64,000 bases of DNA. It comes from Streptomyces alfalfae. GTDB taxonomy: Bacteria; Actinomycetota; Actinomycetes; Streptomycetales; Streptomycetaceae. The stretch lies in the NCBI RefSeq assembly GCF_004127445.1, contig NZ_QEXM01000010.1, positions 27,958 through 91,957 on the forward strand. The letters are read 5' to 3'. Made by a program: the position numbers and the translations under genes. This document shows, one piece after another, positions 7,767 to 17,181 of this stretch; the stretch's first letter is position 1, and each line of letters begins with the position of its first letter. Under the pieces are notes generated by a model. That model worked only from the letters and a program-made list of their open reading frames with translations. It was not told where the DNA came from and searched no databases.

Positions 7767-9194
7767 ATGGCGGAACTCCGGAGGGGCAAGGGCGTACTGC
7801 GCCGCAAGCCCATCGAGCACATCGACGACTCGGAGGCCTCGGGCGGCGGGCTCGCCCGCTCGCTCGGTCTCTGGCAGCTCACCGCGATCGGGGTCGGCGG
7901 CATCATCGGCGCCGGCATCTTCACGCTGGCGGGCACCGTGGCGAACGAGAAGGCCGGACCCGCGGTCCTGATCTCGTTCCTCATCGCGGGCGTCGCGAGC
8001 GCGGCGGCGGCGTTCTCGTACGCCGAGTTCGCAGGGCTCATCCCGAAGGCCGGGTCGGCGTACACGTACGGCTATGTGGTGCTCGGCGAGATCACCGGCT
8101 GGTTCATCGGGTGGGATCTGCTCCTGGAGTACACGGCGATCGTGGCGGTGGTCGCGATCGGCATCTCCGGCTACTTCAACTTCCTCCTGAACGACATGGG
8201 CGCCGAGCTGCCCACGTGGATGCTGGGCGCGCCCGGCACGGGCGACGGGCACAAGGTCGACCTCTTCGCGGCGCTGCTCTGTCTGCTCATCGCGTATCTG
8301 CTCACGCTCGGGATCAAGAACGCGGCGCGCTTCGAGATGGTCGTGGTCGTCCTGAAGGTCCTGGTCGTGCTGGTCGTGATCGGCGTCGGCTTCTTCCATG
8401 TGAACACCGGGAACTACCAGCCGTTCTTCCCCTTCGGCGTCAGCGGCGCGTTCACGGGCGCGGCGACCGTGTTCTTCGCGGTCTTCGGCTACGACGCGAT
8501 GAGCACCGCCGCCGAGGAGTCCAAGGACGCCCAGCGCCACATGCCGAAGGCGATCCTCTACTCGCTCGCCGTCTCGATGGTGCTGTACGTCCTGGCGTGC
8601 CTGGTGCTGACCGGCATGCAGGACTTCAAGGACATCGACCCGGAGAGCGGGTTCTCCAGCGCCTTCAAGTCGGTGGGGCTCGGCGGGCTCGCCGACGTCA
8701 TCGCCGTCGGCGCCATCATCGGCATCCTCACCGTGATGTTCACGTTCATGCTGGGCGTGACGCGTGTGTGGTTCTCCATGAGCCGCGACGGGCTGCTGCC
8801 CAAGTGGTTCGCGAAGACCCACGCGACCCGGCACGTGCCGACGCGGGTGACGTGGATCGTCGGTTTCGCGTCGGCCGCCATCGCCGGGTTCCTGCCGATC
8901 GGTGAGGCGGCCGAGCTGACCAACATCGGCATCCTGCTGGCCTTCGTCGTGGTGTGCGTCGCGGTGATCGTGCTGCGCTACCGGCAGCCCGACCTGCCGC
9001 GCACCTTCCGCTGCCCGGGAATGCCGGTGGTGCCGGCGATCGGTGTCGTCTTCTCCATCTGGCTGATCACGTTCCTGCAGTGGCAGACCTGGGCCCGCTT
9101 CGCCGTCTGGTTCGCGGTCGGTCTGGTGATCTACTTCGCCTACTCGTACCGGAAGTCGGAGCTGGCGAAGGCGGAGCGCGCCGACGGGAAGTGA
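7767..9194 (+). CDS. APC-family amino-acid permease
   Basis: A 475-residue transporter with about twelve membrane helices. It belongs to the cationic-amino-acid-transporter-like branch of the APC superfamily, shown by the first helix motif IGVGGIIGAGIFTLAGT, the SYAEFAGLIPKAGSAYTY loop, FFAVFGYDAMSTAAEESKD and the RVWFSMSRDGLLPKWF segment. The length fits bacterial YfnA-type permeases. The ATG at 7767 follows a GAGGTGGAG ribosome site, and upstream in-frame codons add only a non-membrane leader. It is transcribed in the same direction as the stress protein, with 114 bp between them. The exact amino-acid substrate cannot be told. Confidence 0.9.
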   Translation: MAELRRGKGVLRRKPIEHIDDSEASGGGLARSLGLWQLTAIGVGGIIGAGIFTLAGTVANEKAGPAVLISFLIAGVASAAAAFSYAEFAGLIPKAGSAYTYGYVVLGEITGWFIGWDLLLEYTAIVAVVAIGISGYFNFLLNDMGAELPTWMLGAPGTGDGHKVDLFAALLCLLIAYLLTLGIKNAARFEMVVVVLKVLVVLVVIGVGFFHVNTGNYQPFFPFGVSGAFTGAATVFFAVFGYDAMSTAAEESKDAQRHMPKAILYSLAVSMVLYVLACLVLTGMQDFKDIDPESGFSSAFKSVGLGGLADVIAVGAIIGILTVMFTFMLGVTRVWFSMSRDGLLPKWFAKTHATRHVPTRVTWIVGFASAAIAGFLPIGEAAELTNIGILLAFVVVCVAVIVLRYRQPDLPRTFRCPGMPVVPAIGVVFSIWLITFLQWQTWARFAVWFAVGLVIYFAYSYRKSELAKAERADGK

Positions 9195-9225
9195 CGCGCC
9201 GTCGTCCGCGGCGGGCGGGCGGCGC

Positions 9226-10479
9226 CTACTGGCCCATCTCCAGGCCGCTCTCGCCCGCCCCCCTGCTCAGGACGATCCGGCGGATGCGGTCCCGGACGGC
9301 GGACACGTCCGCCCCCTGGGCCAGGGCCTTGTTGAGGTTGACCACCCGCATGACGCGGGTGTCGAACCACATCGGGATGAACTCCGCCTTCCGCACCACC
9401 CATCGGCCGCCGGGCTCCGCGGGCGGGGCGAAGGTGAAGCGGCCGATGGAACCCTGGTTGCCGCGCGGGTCGCGGACGCCTTGGTGGTTGATCATGAGGT
9501 TGGCGATCTGGTCGCCCATGCCGTAGACGACCCAGGTGCCGTTGACCTTCTCGTAGGCCTGGGGGACGTGCGCGTGGGTGCCGATGACGAGGTCGATGTC
9601 CGGGCGCGTGCCCGTGCGGGAGGCCGTGAGCCGTTCGCCCAGGGTGAGCTGGCGCCGGTCGGGGGCGTCCTGCCACTCCGTGCCCCAGTGCATGCTGACG
9701 ACGACCACGTCCGCGCCCGCCCTACGGGCCGCCCGCGCGTCGGCGACGATCTTCTCGCGGTCGATCAGGTCGACCGACCACGGCTTGCCCTTGGGCATCG
9801 GAGCGCCGTTCGTGCCGTACGTGTACGCGAGCTGCGCGACCTTCGCGCCGCCCGCCCGCAGCCACGCGGGCTCCTTGTCCTCGGCGGCGGTGCGGGCCGT
9901 CCCCACGTGCGCGATCCCCGCCTCGTCGAGGGCGTCGAGCGTGCGGCGGATGCCGGCCGCCCCGTCGTCCAGGGAGTGGTTGGAGGCGGTGGAGCAGGCG
10001 TCGTACCCGGTGGTCTTGAGGGCGCGGGCCACCTGGGGCGGGGACTTGAAGGTGGGATAGCCGGTGTAGTCGCCGTTCGCCCCGTACACCGTCTCCATGT
10101 GGCAGATCGCCAGGTCGGCCTTGGAGACCACCGGTTTGGCGCCCGCCAGCATCGGCGCGAAGTCGTAGCCGTCGCCGCCCGCGTCCACCTCGGCCTGGCG
10201 GATGAGCGCGGCGTGCGGCAGCACGTCGCCGGAGGCGACCAGGGTGAAGCCGCGCTCCCCGGCCGTGCTGCCGGCCGCCGGGTGGCGGTCCGCTTCCGGG
10301 GCGGAGCCGCTCGGTGACACCCACCAGGCGGCCCCGTCGCCCGGCTGCGCCGAGCAGCCCGCGGCCACCAGGGCCGCCGTCGCCACGGTCGCCGCTCGCC
10401 GGATCCGCCCCTTGACTGCTGTGCGCCCTGGGGCGCCCGAGGCACGAGTGTCCCGTGAACTGCCTGCGCGCTGCGTCAT
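9226..10479 (-). CDS. CapA-family protein (poly-gamma-glutamate capsule biosynthesis type), lipoprotein
   Basis: A 417-residue exported metallophosphatase-like protein. A lipobox (ALVAAGCSA) lies around residue 40. The CapA domain (about 75-330) contains LVASGDVLPHA, STASNHSLDDG, VVSMHWGTEWQ and VIGTHAHVPQ, the metal-ligand motifs of this calcineurin-like fold. In Bacillus such proteins take part in poly-gamma-glutamate export or assembly; no capB/C partners are here, so the role in this organism is open. The start at the ATG 10477-10479 is favoured over GTG at 10527 because the shorter form begins MTQRAGSS directly before the signal sequence. It is convergent with the APC permease. Confidence 0.88.
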   Translation of the reverse strand: MTQRAGSSRDTRASGAPGRTAVKGRIRRAATVATAALVAAGCSAQPGDGAAWWVSPSGSAPEADRHPAAGSTAGERGFTLVASGDVLPHAALIRQAEVDAGGDGYDFAPMLAGAKPVVSKADLAICHMETVYGANGDYTGYPTFKSPPQVARALKTTGYDACSTASNHSLDDGAAGIRRTLDALDEAGIAHVGTARTAAEDKEPAWLRAGGAKVAQLAYTYGTNGAPMPKGKPWSVDLIDREKIVADARAARRAGADVVVVSMHWGTEWQDAPDRRQLTLGERLTASRTGTRPDIDLVIGTHAHVPQAYEKVNGTWVVYGMGDQIANLMINHQGVRDPRGNQGSIGRFTFAPPAEPGGRWVVRKAEFIPMWFDTRVMRVVNLNKALAQGADVSAVRDRIRRIVLSRGAGESGLEMGQ

Positions 10480-10533
10480 CGATCTGGCTCCGTCGATAGG
10501 GCGATATCCGGCCAGATAAATCCACATACGTAC

Positions 10534-10544
10534 TTAATGATTAA
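10534..10544. promoter_or_regulatory. AT-rich palindrome upstream of capA-like gene
   Basis: TTAAT-G-ATTAA is a perfect 11-bp palindrome in an unusually AT-rich patch (10512-10556) about 55 bp upstream of the CapA start. It could be an operator or promoter element; no regulator is assigned. Confidence 0.3.
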
Positions 10545-10769
10545 TCAAGGAGCAATGCCGTCGCAGTCCCTGAAACGGAGTCAAACCGCCGACCCCTGTG
10601 ACGCGAACAACACGACCCCGCCGACCTGCGGTGAAACCGTGGGCCGGGTCAAAGCTCCGTAAAGCGCCTTGCTCCGCACCCCCTTCGGGTAATCGGCTGT
10701 CCTCATCCGTGTTCCGGGGTGGGGGCCAGAGGCCGGTGACGCGCACGGACCGGAGGAAGGCGGAGCTGG

Positions 10770-11285
10770 ATGCTGCACGAGAGCAGAGGAAACACGGAAG
10801 GCCCCCAGGACGGCGGACTGGCGGTGCCCATGGCGTGGTTGTACGCCGAGTACATCGCCGACGAACTGCTGCGCACGGGCGATCTCATGCCGCCCACGTC
10901 GTTCGAGTACCGCGCCGGGCGCGACGCGCTCGCCCTGACGGTCTTCCTCTCGGACCACCGGGGCGAGCTGTCCGGCATCCGGGTCATCACGCAGATGGAG
11001 ACCTGGCTCTCCCTGACGGAGTACGACCAGCTCTGGCTGGACTGGGTGCGGGAGCGGATGGCGCTGCTCCTGGAGGACGCCGAAGCCGCCGACGGCCCCG
11101 GACCCGACCTGGAGCTCGCGGAGCTGGCCTGGCGGTGGCTGGAGGAGACCGAGCTGCTCGCGCCCGACCTGGACGCGGTGCCGGGCGGCGGGGCGCTGCC
11201 GGGCGAGGAGGACGGGCCGAAGGTGTGGACGCCGGCGTGGCGGCTCGGCCTGCCGCTGGGACACCTGGCGATCCACCTGTTCTGA
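10770..11285 (+). CDS. Conserved-looking hypothetical protein
   Basis: A 171-residue soluble protein. The start ATG has a strong GGAGGAAGGCGGAG ribosome site. The sequence is rich in acidic residues and Trp (MAWLYAEYIADELL, WLSLTEYDQLWLDWVRERM, LAWRWLEETELLAPD) and ends LGLPLGHLAIHLF. No signal, membrane segment or catalytic motif is visible. No domain was recognised. It is convergent with the DNA glycosylase gene and its start is 290 bp from the divergent CapA gene. Confidence 0.75.
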   Translation: MLHESRGNTEGPQDGGLAVPMAWLYAEYIADELLRTGDLMPPTSFEYRAGRDALALTVFLSDHRGELSGIRVITQMETWLSLTEYDQLWLDWVRERMALLLEDAEAADGPGPDLELAELAWRWLEETELLAPDLDAVPGGGALPGEEDGPKVWTPAWRLGLPLGHLAIHLF

Positions 11286-11422
11286 GCGGCGCTCCCGGGC
11301 CGCCCTCGTACCGGCCGCGGGCGCGTCCGCCGGAGCCGTGGCAGCGACGGACGGGCCGGGAGACCGGTCGCCGCGGCGCCACCCGGCCGCGGGCGCGGCG
11401 GGCCGCGAGCCCTGCCGCCCGC

Positions 11423-12283
11423 TCACTTCAGCAGGCGCGACATCCGCCGGTCCGCCAGCGGTTTCCCGCCCGTCTGGCACGTGGGGCAGTACTGCAGCGA
11501 GGAGTCGGCGAAGGACACCTCGCGAATGGTGTCGCCGCACACCGGGCACGGCTCGCCCGTGCGGCCGTGCACGCGCAGGCCGCTCTTCTTCTCCGCCTTG
11601 AGCCGGCCGGCCGCCAGGCCCCGTGAGCGCTCCACCGCCCCGGTCAGCGTGGTGACCAGGGCCCCGTACAGTCCATGGACGTCCTCCTCGGTGAGGCTCG
11701 ACGTGAGCTTGAAGGGGGACATGCGGGCCGCGTGCAGGATCTCGTCGCTGTACGCGTTGCCGATGCCCGCGATGAGGCTCTGGTCGCGCAACGCCCCCTT
11801 GACCTGCCGCCGTTCGCCCGCGAGCAGCGCGGCGAACCGCTCCTCGCCGAAGTCCGGGGCGAACGGGTCGGGCCCCAGGCGGGCGATGCCCTCGATCTCC
11901 GCAGGCTCCGGCGTCACGTACACCGCGAGGCGCTTCTGGGTGCCCGCCTCCGTGAGGTCGAAGCCCTGCCGGGTGTCCAGGGCCACCCGCAGCGCCAGCG
12001 GGCCCTTGCCGGGCCGTGGCAGGCCCTCGGGGAGCGGGTCGCGCCACTGCAGCCAGCCCGCGCGGGCCAGATGCGTCACCAGGTGCAGCCCTTCGGCGTC
12101 GACGTCGAGGAACTTGCCGTGCCGCGCCACACCCGTGACCGTGCGGCCCTCCAGGGCGAGGAGGGGCGGGTCGTACGTCTTGAGGACGTTGACCGCGACG
12201 GGCACGACGGCCGTCATCCGGCGGCCGACCAACTCGTCCGTCAGAAAACCGCGCAGCGCCTCCACTTCGGGCAGTTCCGGCAT
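11423..12283 (-). CDS. Fpg/Nei-family DNA glycosylase/AP lyase
   Basis: A 286-residue base-excision-repair enzyme. It begins with the catalytic N-terminus PELPEVEALR (Pro1 after Met removal, Glu2). It has the helix-two-turn-helix segment ALRDQSLIAGIGNAYSDEIL and a C-terminal zinc finger, CPVCGD with YCPTCQTGGK. This is the architecture of formamidopyrimidine-DNA glycosylase/endonuclease VIII proteins, which remove oxidised bases. The length is normal. Actinobacteria carry several Fpg/Nei paralogues with different lesion preferences, so I leave the symbol open. The start ATG lies 39 bp from the stop of the upstream phosphatase gene. Confidence 0.93.
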   Translation of the reverse strand: MPELPEVEALRGFLTDELVGRRMTAVVPVAVNVLKTYDPPLLALEGRTVTGVARHGKFLDVDAEGLHLVTHLARAGWLQWRDPLPEGLPRPGKGPLALRVALDTRQGFDLTEAGTQKRLAVYVTPEPAEIEGIARLGPDPFAPDFGEERFAALLAGERRQVKGALRDQSLIAGIGNAYSDEILHAARMSPFKLTSSLTEEDVHGLYGALVTTLTGAVERSRGLAAGRLKAEKKSGLRVHGRTGEPCPVCGDTIREVSFADSSLQYCPTCQTGGKPLADRRMSRLLK

Positions 12284-12321
12284 GGCTCTCCCTCACTCCT
12301 CACGGTGTCCGACGGTCACGG

Positions 12322-14460
12322 TCACGGGCGTCCCCCTCGGTCCCTGGCCGGCATGACGAACTCGCACCAGACGCTTTTGCCGCTGCCCCGCGCGTCCACG
12401 CCCCAGCCGTCCGCGAGCCGGTCCACCAGGAGCAGGCCACGGCCCGAGACGCCCTCCTCGCCCGCTTCCCTGCGGTGCGGCAGGGCGCTCGAACAGTCCT
12501 CGACGTCGACCCGCAGCCGCCGGTCGGCGCCGCTCAGGACGCGCAGGGTCACGACCGCGGCGCCTTCGGTGTGCATCAGCGCGTTGGTGATCATCTCGTC
12601 GGCGACCAGCTCGATCTCGTCGGCCCGCTCCCCCGCGCCCCAGGCCCGCACCGCGGCCCTGATCATGCGCCGCGCCTCGGTGAGCGCCTCGGGGTCCCCG
12701 GGCGCGACGTGCTGCTGGAGCCGGCCGCCGGACAGGGGCGCGTCCCGCGTCCTGCGGCGCAGCAGGAGCAGCGCGGCGTCGTCGTCCCCGCCCCGGCCGT
12801 CGACGATGCCGCAGAGCCGGTCGACGAGCTTCCGCAGGTCCCGGGGGCCGGAGGCGACGAGCCCCGCGAGGGCCCGCAGACCGTCGTCCAGGTCGTGCCC
12901 CGGCTCCTCGACGAGGCCGTCGGTGCAGAGCAGCAGGGTCTGTTCGGGGCCGAGTTCGAGGGTGGTGACGGGGTAGTCGAGCCGCCCGAACTCGGCGGAG
13001 AGGCCGAGCGGGAGGCCGCCGGCGACCGGCAGCCTGCGGCAGGAGCCGTCGCCGCGCAGGAGCAGCGGGTCGAGGTGCCCGGCGCGCACGAACCGCACCA
13101 TGCCGGTGGTGAGGTCGGCCTCCGCGTACAGGCAGGTCGCGAAGCGGTCGGTGTCCAGCTCGTGCAGGAACGTCGAGGCGCGGGCCATGACGGTGGCCGG
13201 GGCGTGCCCCTCGGCGGCGTAGGCGCGCAGCACGATGCGGAGCTGGCCCATCACGGCGGCGGCGTGGGTGTCGTGGCCCTGGACGTCGCCGATGACGGCG
13301 CCGACCCTGCTCCCTCCTGAGCGGGCGCCGCCGGGCAACGGGATGATGTCGTACCAGTCACCGCCGATGTCGCGGCCGACGGCCGCCGAGCGGTATCTGA
13401 CGGCGATCTCCGCGCCGGGCACGCCCGGGATGGTGCGCGGCAGCATGGCCTGCTGAAGGCCCTGGGCGAGGTCCTTCTCCTGCTCGTAGAACATGGCGCG
13501 CTGGAGGCTCTGCGCGATGCTGCTGCCGAGCGCGACGAGAACGTTGCGCTCCTCGGCGGTGAAGCCGGTCTTGTCCCGGTAGAGCAGGCCGAGTACACCG
13601 ATCGGCTTGGCCTGCGCGATCAGCGGGAGGTAGGCGGCGGCGGTGATGCCGAGCCGGTCGATGTGCGGCCACAGGACCGGGTAGGACTCGGCGAAGTCCC
13701 GCGCGGACTCGATGTAGCGGGGGGCAAGGTTCCTGACGACCTCGCTCATGGGGTACGGCTCCTCGACGCGGGTGAGCCGGGTGCCCGGCACGAAGCTGCC
13801 CGCGGGGCCCTCGGCGACCAGCCGGATGCGTCCGGCCTCGACGAGGCCCATGACGAGGTTGGCGGCACCCAGGTGCGCGAGGCCGTGGTTGTCCCGGAGC
13901 ACGTCGATGACGTCGCTGACCGTCCGGGCGTGCGCCAGGGCCGCCGTGGTGCCCTCGACGATGCTGGTCCTGCGGCGTCGCTCGGCCTCGGCGTCGGCCA
14001 GCTCCCGCAGGGCTGGCGGGCTGTCGCCGAGCTCACGGGTGGCGTCCCTGACGACGCCCACGATGCGGTGCGGGCGGCCGGCGCCGTCGCGGCGGATGCA
14101 GCCGTGCGTGTGGGTCCAGCACAGGGCGCCGTCGCGGTGGCGTACCCGGAAGTAGGCGCCGTAGGTCTCGCTGCCGTCCTTCAGGGCGCTCGCGACGGTC
14201 TGGTCGAGGCGCCTGCCCTCGGCGGTGGGGACGCGGGCGGCGAGCGTCTCGGGCCTGCCGTCGTACTCGTCGGGGCGCAGGTCGAAGACCTCGTGGGCGG
14301 TGGCGTCCATGGCCATGAGGCCCTTGTCGAGGTCCCAGTCGAAGCACCCCATGCGCAGCGCGGGCCCGTACAGCTCGAGGAAGCAGCCGCCCGGCCGCCC
14401 GGCCGGCTGTCCACAGCGGCAGTGCCCGGCCGGGCCGTGCCCACCGCTGCCCGCGTCCAT
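12322..14460 (-). CDS. PAS-GAF-SpoIIE phosphatase with C-terminal HATPase domain
   Basis: A 712-residue multidomain signalling protein of the kind that controls sigma factors through anti-sigma/anti-anti-sigma switching. Order: a Cys-rich N-terminus; a PAS-like sensor (about 28-145, LRMGCFDWDLDKGLMAMD); a GAF domain (about 165-320); and a PP2C/SpoIIE phosphatase (about 345-545) with GRDIGGDWYD, VGAVIGDVQGHD and LLLCTDGLVE. Last is an RsbW-like HATPase (about 580-705) with ELVADEMITNALMHTEG and GRGLLLVDRLADGWG. Phosphatase and kinase-like domains on one chain are common in Streptomyces. A TAGCGT hexamer ends 6 bp before the ATG with no good ribosome site, so the message may be leaderless. Confidence 0.92.
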   Translation of the reverse strand: MDAGSGGHGPAGHCRCGQPAGRPGGCFLELYGPALRMGCFDWDLDKGLMAMDATAHEVFDLRPDEYDGRPETLAARVPTAEGRRLDQTVASALKDGSETYGAYFRVRHRDGALCWTHTHGCIRRDGAGRPHRIVGVVRDATRELGDSPPALRELADAEAERRRRTSIVEGTTAALAHARTVSDVIDVLRDNHGLAHLGAANLVMGLVEAGRIRLVAEGPAGSFVPGTRLTRVEEPYPMSEVVRNLAPRYIESARDFAESYPVLWPHIDRLGITAAAYLPLIAQAKPIGVLGLLYRDKTGFTAEERNVLVALGSSIAQSLQRAMFYEQEKDLAQGLQQAMLPRTIPGVPGAEIAVRYRSAAVGRDIGGDWYDIIPLPGGARSGGSRVGAVIGDVQGHDTHAAAVMGQLRIVLRAYAAEGHAPATVMARASTFLHELDTDRFATCLYAEADLTTGMVRFVRAGHLDPLLLRGDGSCRRLPVAGGLPLGLSAEFGRLDYPVTTLELGPEQTLLLCTDGLVEEPGHDLDDGLRALAGLVASGPRDLRKLVDRLCGIVDGRGGDDDAALLLLRRRTRDAPLSGGRLQQHVAPGDPEALTEARRMIRAAVRAWGAGERADEIELVADEMITNALMHTEGAAVVTLRVLSGADRRLRVDVEDCSSALPHRREAGEEGVSGRGLLLVDRLADGWGVDARGSGKSVWCEFVMPARDRGGRP

Positions 14461-14526
14461 GGCCCCACGCTAGGCGGGGCCCCGGACGCGCGCACGCGGG
14501 GACGGCCCGGGCGCGCACACGCCGCG

Positions 14527-15510
14527 CTACGCCGTCTCGGCGACCTTGCTCTGCACCCGCACCGCCACCTCCGACCACATCTCCGCGCTCTCCTTGGCCA
14601 GGTACGCCACGACGCCGCGGCAGTGCGGCGGGACCTTGTCGAGGATCTGCTCCCACTCCTCCACGCTGATGGAGTGGACGCTGAGCAGCCGCAGCAGCGT
14701 GCGGCCGATCTCGCTGAAGCGCAGCGCCGGGTCGGCCTTGAGGCGTTTCACGGCGGCGGCGCGGTCCTGCGCGGAATCCTTCGCCAGTACGGCCGACGGC
14801 GCGCGGCCGAGCCTCGGTGGGGCGGCCGCCGTGCCGTCGGCGCCCCGCGCCTGCCTGCCGCGGCGCGTCAGCGGGTCCTCGCCCCGCATCATGCGGTTGC
14901 GCACGTCCCGAACCGTCTCCGGCGAGATCGCGGCGACCCTGGCGACCTGCCGCAGGGACAGCGTGGGGTTCTGCGCGATCAGCTCGCTGGCGATCCTGCG
15001 GCCCTCGGCGCCGTTGATCGGCCTGACGCGGCCGTCGTGGCCGATCCTGCTGCCCTGGTCGGCCCCGCTGCCGGATTCGCGGCGGCGGAGGTCGGCGACG
15101 GTGCCCGCGGCGATGCCGCTCACCGAGGCGATCATGCGGTCCGACCACTGCGGGTGCGAGGCGATGATGCGGGCGGCGGCGCGCTTGCGGTCGGCCGTCG
15201 ACAGCGGCAGGCCGTGCGTGACGTTCGACTCGACGGCGAGGACGAAGGCGTCCTCCTCGGCCCCGTCGAAGTACTTCACCGCTATCTTGCGCTCTCCCCT
15301 CAGCTCGGCGGCGCGCAGCCGGTGCAGGCCGTCGATGACCCGCATCGTCGGACGGTGCACGGTGATGGGCGGCAGCGGGGTCTGCACGACCGCCAGCGCC
15401 GCCACGTGTTCCTGGTCCACTCCGGACGTCCGCGGTGAGCCCGCCACCGCGAGCGAACCCGTCTCCACCTCGACGACCATCATCCGATCGAACGCTTCGT
15501 GCTCGGACAT
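14527..15510 (-). CDS. ParB-N domain regulator (StrR/NovG-like)
   Basis: A 327-residue DNA-binding protein. The N-terminal ParB/Srx fold (about 15-110) contains PLPPITVHRPTMRVIDGLHRLRAA and ESNVTHGLPLSTADRKRAA. A helix-turn-helix part follows (about 115-215, ISPETVRDVRNRMMRGEDPL), and then an alpha-helical C-terminal region (LSVHSISVEEWEQIL). The same arrangement occurs in pathway-specific activators such as StrR and NovG and in uncharacterised Streptomyces regulators. It is not the chromosomal partition ParB, as no parA or GERRxRA motif is seen. Two starts fit a GGGGGAG site: TTG at 15516 (closer) and ATG at 15510. The DAHP synthase gene lies upstream in the same direction. Confidence 0.82.
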   Translation of the reverse strand: MSEHEAFDRMMVVEVETGSLAVAGSPRTSGVDQEHVAALAVVQTPLPPITVHRPTMRVIDGLHRLRAAELRGERKIAVKYFDGAEEDAFVLAVESNVTHGLPLSTADRKRAAARIIASHPQWSDRMIASVSGIAAGTVADLRRRESGSGADQGSRIGHDGRVRPINGAEGRRIASELIAQNPTLSLRQVARVAAISPETVRDVRNRMMRGEDPLTRRGRQARGADGTAAAPPRLGRAPSAVLAKDSAQDRAAAVKRLKADPALRFSEIGRTLLRLLSVHSISVEEWEQILDKVPPHCRGVVAYLAKESAEMWSEVAVRVQSKVAETA

Positions 15511-15848
15511 TGCCAATTCGACTCCCCCTGATGCGATGTCCCCCGTGGGTCTCCGTGTTCCCGCACGGATTCGCGCACGTCATATCCGCGTACACTCCCG
15601 CCCTTGACCAAGGGCGCCATGAATGGAGCGCGACGCGGGCCCCGCTGACGTGTTCTCATCCGGCTCGTACGACGAAAGGCGTGGCGCGCGACGGCGGACG
15701 AGAAAAGCCGTCGGCCGGCGCGTGCATTTCGCGCCTGACTTCCCGTCGGAATCATCGGAAACTCATCTGACCGAACGCGTTCAGCCTAACAACGCGTATT
15801 CGGAGCCGGTACCCCTCACTCATAGTGGTCCCACAGGTTCCGCCACCC
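15511..15848. other. Intergenic region between ParB-like regulator and DAHP synthase
   Basis: About 340 bp without a supported gene. It contains a 7-bp stem hairpin (599 to 616 past 15000, that is 15599-15605 with 15610-15616) in the regulator leader. A GAACGCGTTC palindrome lies at 15773-15782. The region is less GC-rich than its surroundings and probably holds the regulator promoter. Confidence 0.4.
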
Positions 15849-16901
15849 CTAGGCACCCCTACCGGCCCGCGCTCCGGCGGCCGGGCGGGCGGGGGTGCGC
15901 CCCATGAGCGGGGCGAGGCCGGCGACGGCTTCCGCCACCTCGGCTGCCTCCGGACGGGTCAGCGCCTGGTCGCCGTCGCAGAGCGCCGTCGCCGGGTCCG
16001 GGTGTACGTCGACCATGACGCCGTCCGCGCCCGCGGCGAGGGCGGCGCGGGTGAGCGGCAGGACGAGGTCGCGGCGTCCGCCGGAGTGCGAGGGGTCCAC
16101 GATCACCGGCAGGTGGGAGAGGCGCTGGACGACCGGGACGGCGCTGATGTCCAGGGTGTTGCGGGTGGCGGTCTCGAAGGTGCGGATGCCGCGCTCGCAG
16201 AGCACGATGTCGAGGTTGCCGCGCTGCGCGATGTACTCGGCGGCCATCAGCCACTCCTCGATCGTGGCGCCGAAGCCGCGCTTGAGGAGCACCGGCCTGC
16301 CGGCCTCGCCGACCGCCTGGAGCAGGGCGAAGTTGTGCATGTTGCGGGTGCCGATCTGCAGCATGTCCGCGTAGGGGGCGACGAGCCTGACGCCGTCGGG
16401 GTCGATGACCTCGGTGACGAGCGGCAGCCCGGTCTCGTCCCTGACGTCGGCGAGGATGCGCAGCCCCGCCTCCCCGAGCCCCTGGTAGGCGTAGGGCGAG
16501 GTGCGCGGTTTGAAGGCGCCGCCGCGCAGCAGGGAGGCGCCCGCGGCCTGGGCGAGCCGGGCGGCGGCGAGGGTCTGCGCGGGCGTCTCCACGGCGCAGG
16601 GTCCCGCGATGACGGTCAGGGTGCCGGGCCCGAGCGGCACGCCGCCCACGGTGACGACGGTCCGCTCGACGTGGTGCTCGCGGCTGACGAGCTTGTACGG
16701 GACCGAGATCCGCACGACGTCGAGGACGCCGCGGAGGTGGGCCAGGTTGAGGGCGGCGAAGGCGTCCACGTCGCCCACGAGACCGACGATGGTACGGGTC
16801 ACGCCGCGGCTCACGAACGCGTCACCCCCCGCGGCGCGCACCAGTTCGACGACGGCGTCCACGTCTTCCTGCAGGGCCTCCGGGGCCATCACGACGACCA
16901 A
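15849..16901 (-). CDS. aroF: 3-deoxy-7-phosphoheptulonate (DAHP) synthase, type I-beta
   Basis: A 350-residue enzyme joining phosphoenolpyruvate and erythrose-4-phosphate in the first step of the shikimate pathway. The N-terminal ferredoxin-like regulatory domain (1-75, MVVVMAPEALQEDVDAVV) and catalytic barrel carry IAGPCAVE, LRGGAFKPRTSPYAYQG, QIGTRNMHNF, LLKRGFGATIEEWL, LCERGIRTFE and VDPSHSGGRRDL. These closely follow Thermotoga-type I-beta enzymes. The start is TTG at 16901, placed by GGGAGGA six bases upstream and by matching the family N-terminus. Streptomyces usually rely on a type II DAHP synthase for primary metabolism, so this may be a second enzyme; that is inference. A StrR-like regulator lies downstream. 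Confidence 0.93.
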   Translation of the reverse strand: MVVVMAPEALQEDVDAVVELVRAAGGDAFVSRGVTRTIVGLVGDVDAFAALNLAHLRGVLDVVRISVPYKLVSREHHVERTVVTVGGVPLGPGTLTVIAGPCAVETPAQTLAAARLAQAAGASLLRGGAFKPRTSPYAYQGLGEAGLRILADVRDETGLPLVTEVIDPDGVRLVAPYADMLQIGTRNMHNFALLQAVGEAGRPVLLKRGFGATIEEWLMAAEYIAQRGNLDIVLCERGIRTFETATRNTLDISAVPVVQRLSHLPVIVDPSHSGGRRDLVLPLTRAALAAGADGVMVDVHPDPATALCDGDQALTRPEAAEVAEAVAGLAPLMGRTPARPAAGARAGRGA

Positions 16902-17181
16902 GGGGTTCCTCCCGTGTGTGAGACCGCCCGGAAAGGCGGATTCTGGGCACGAACAAGCGCGTGCGACCCGTGGGAAAACCGCCCCGTCCGGTTATTCCCG
17001 GTGGACATGTCCGCGCACAAGATGGAGCGGGGAAAGCGCGGCGAAATCAATGCGGTGACACGTTCGGGGCATTCGCCGGATCCCTACCGTAGAAGCGTCC
17101 CCGTCTCTCCTCAAAGCGGTCGGGCCCTGTCGTCCAACTGCGCACCATCGCCGCCGTATTCGACCGCCCCGCCGGCAACGG

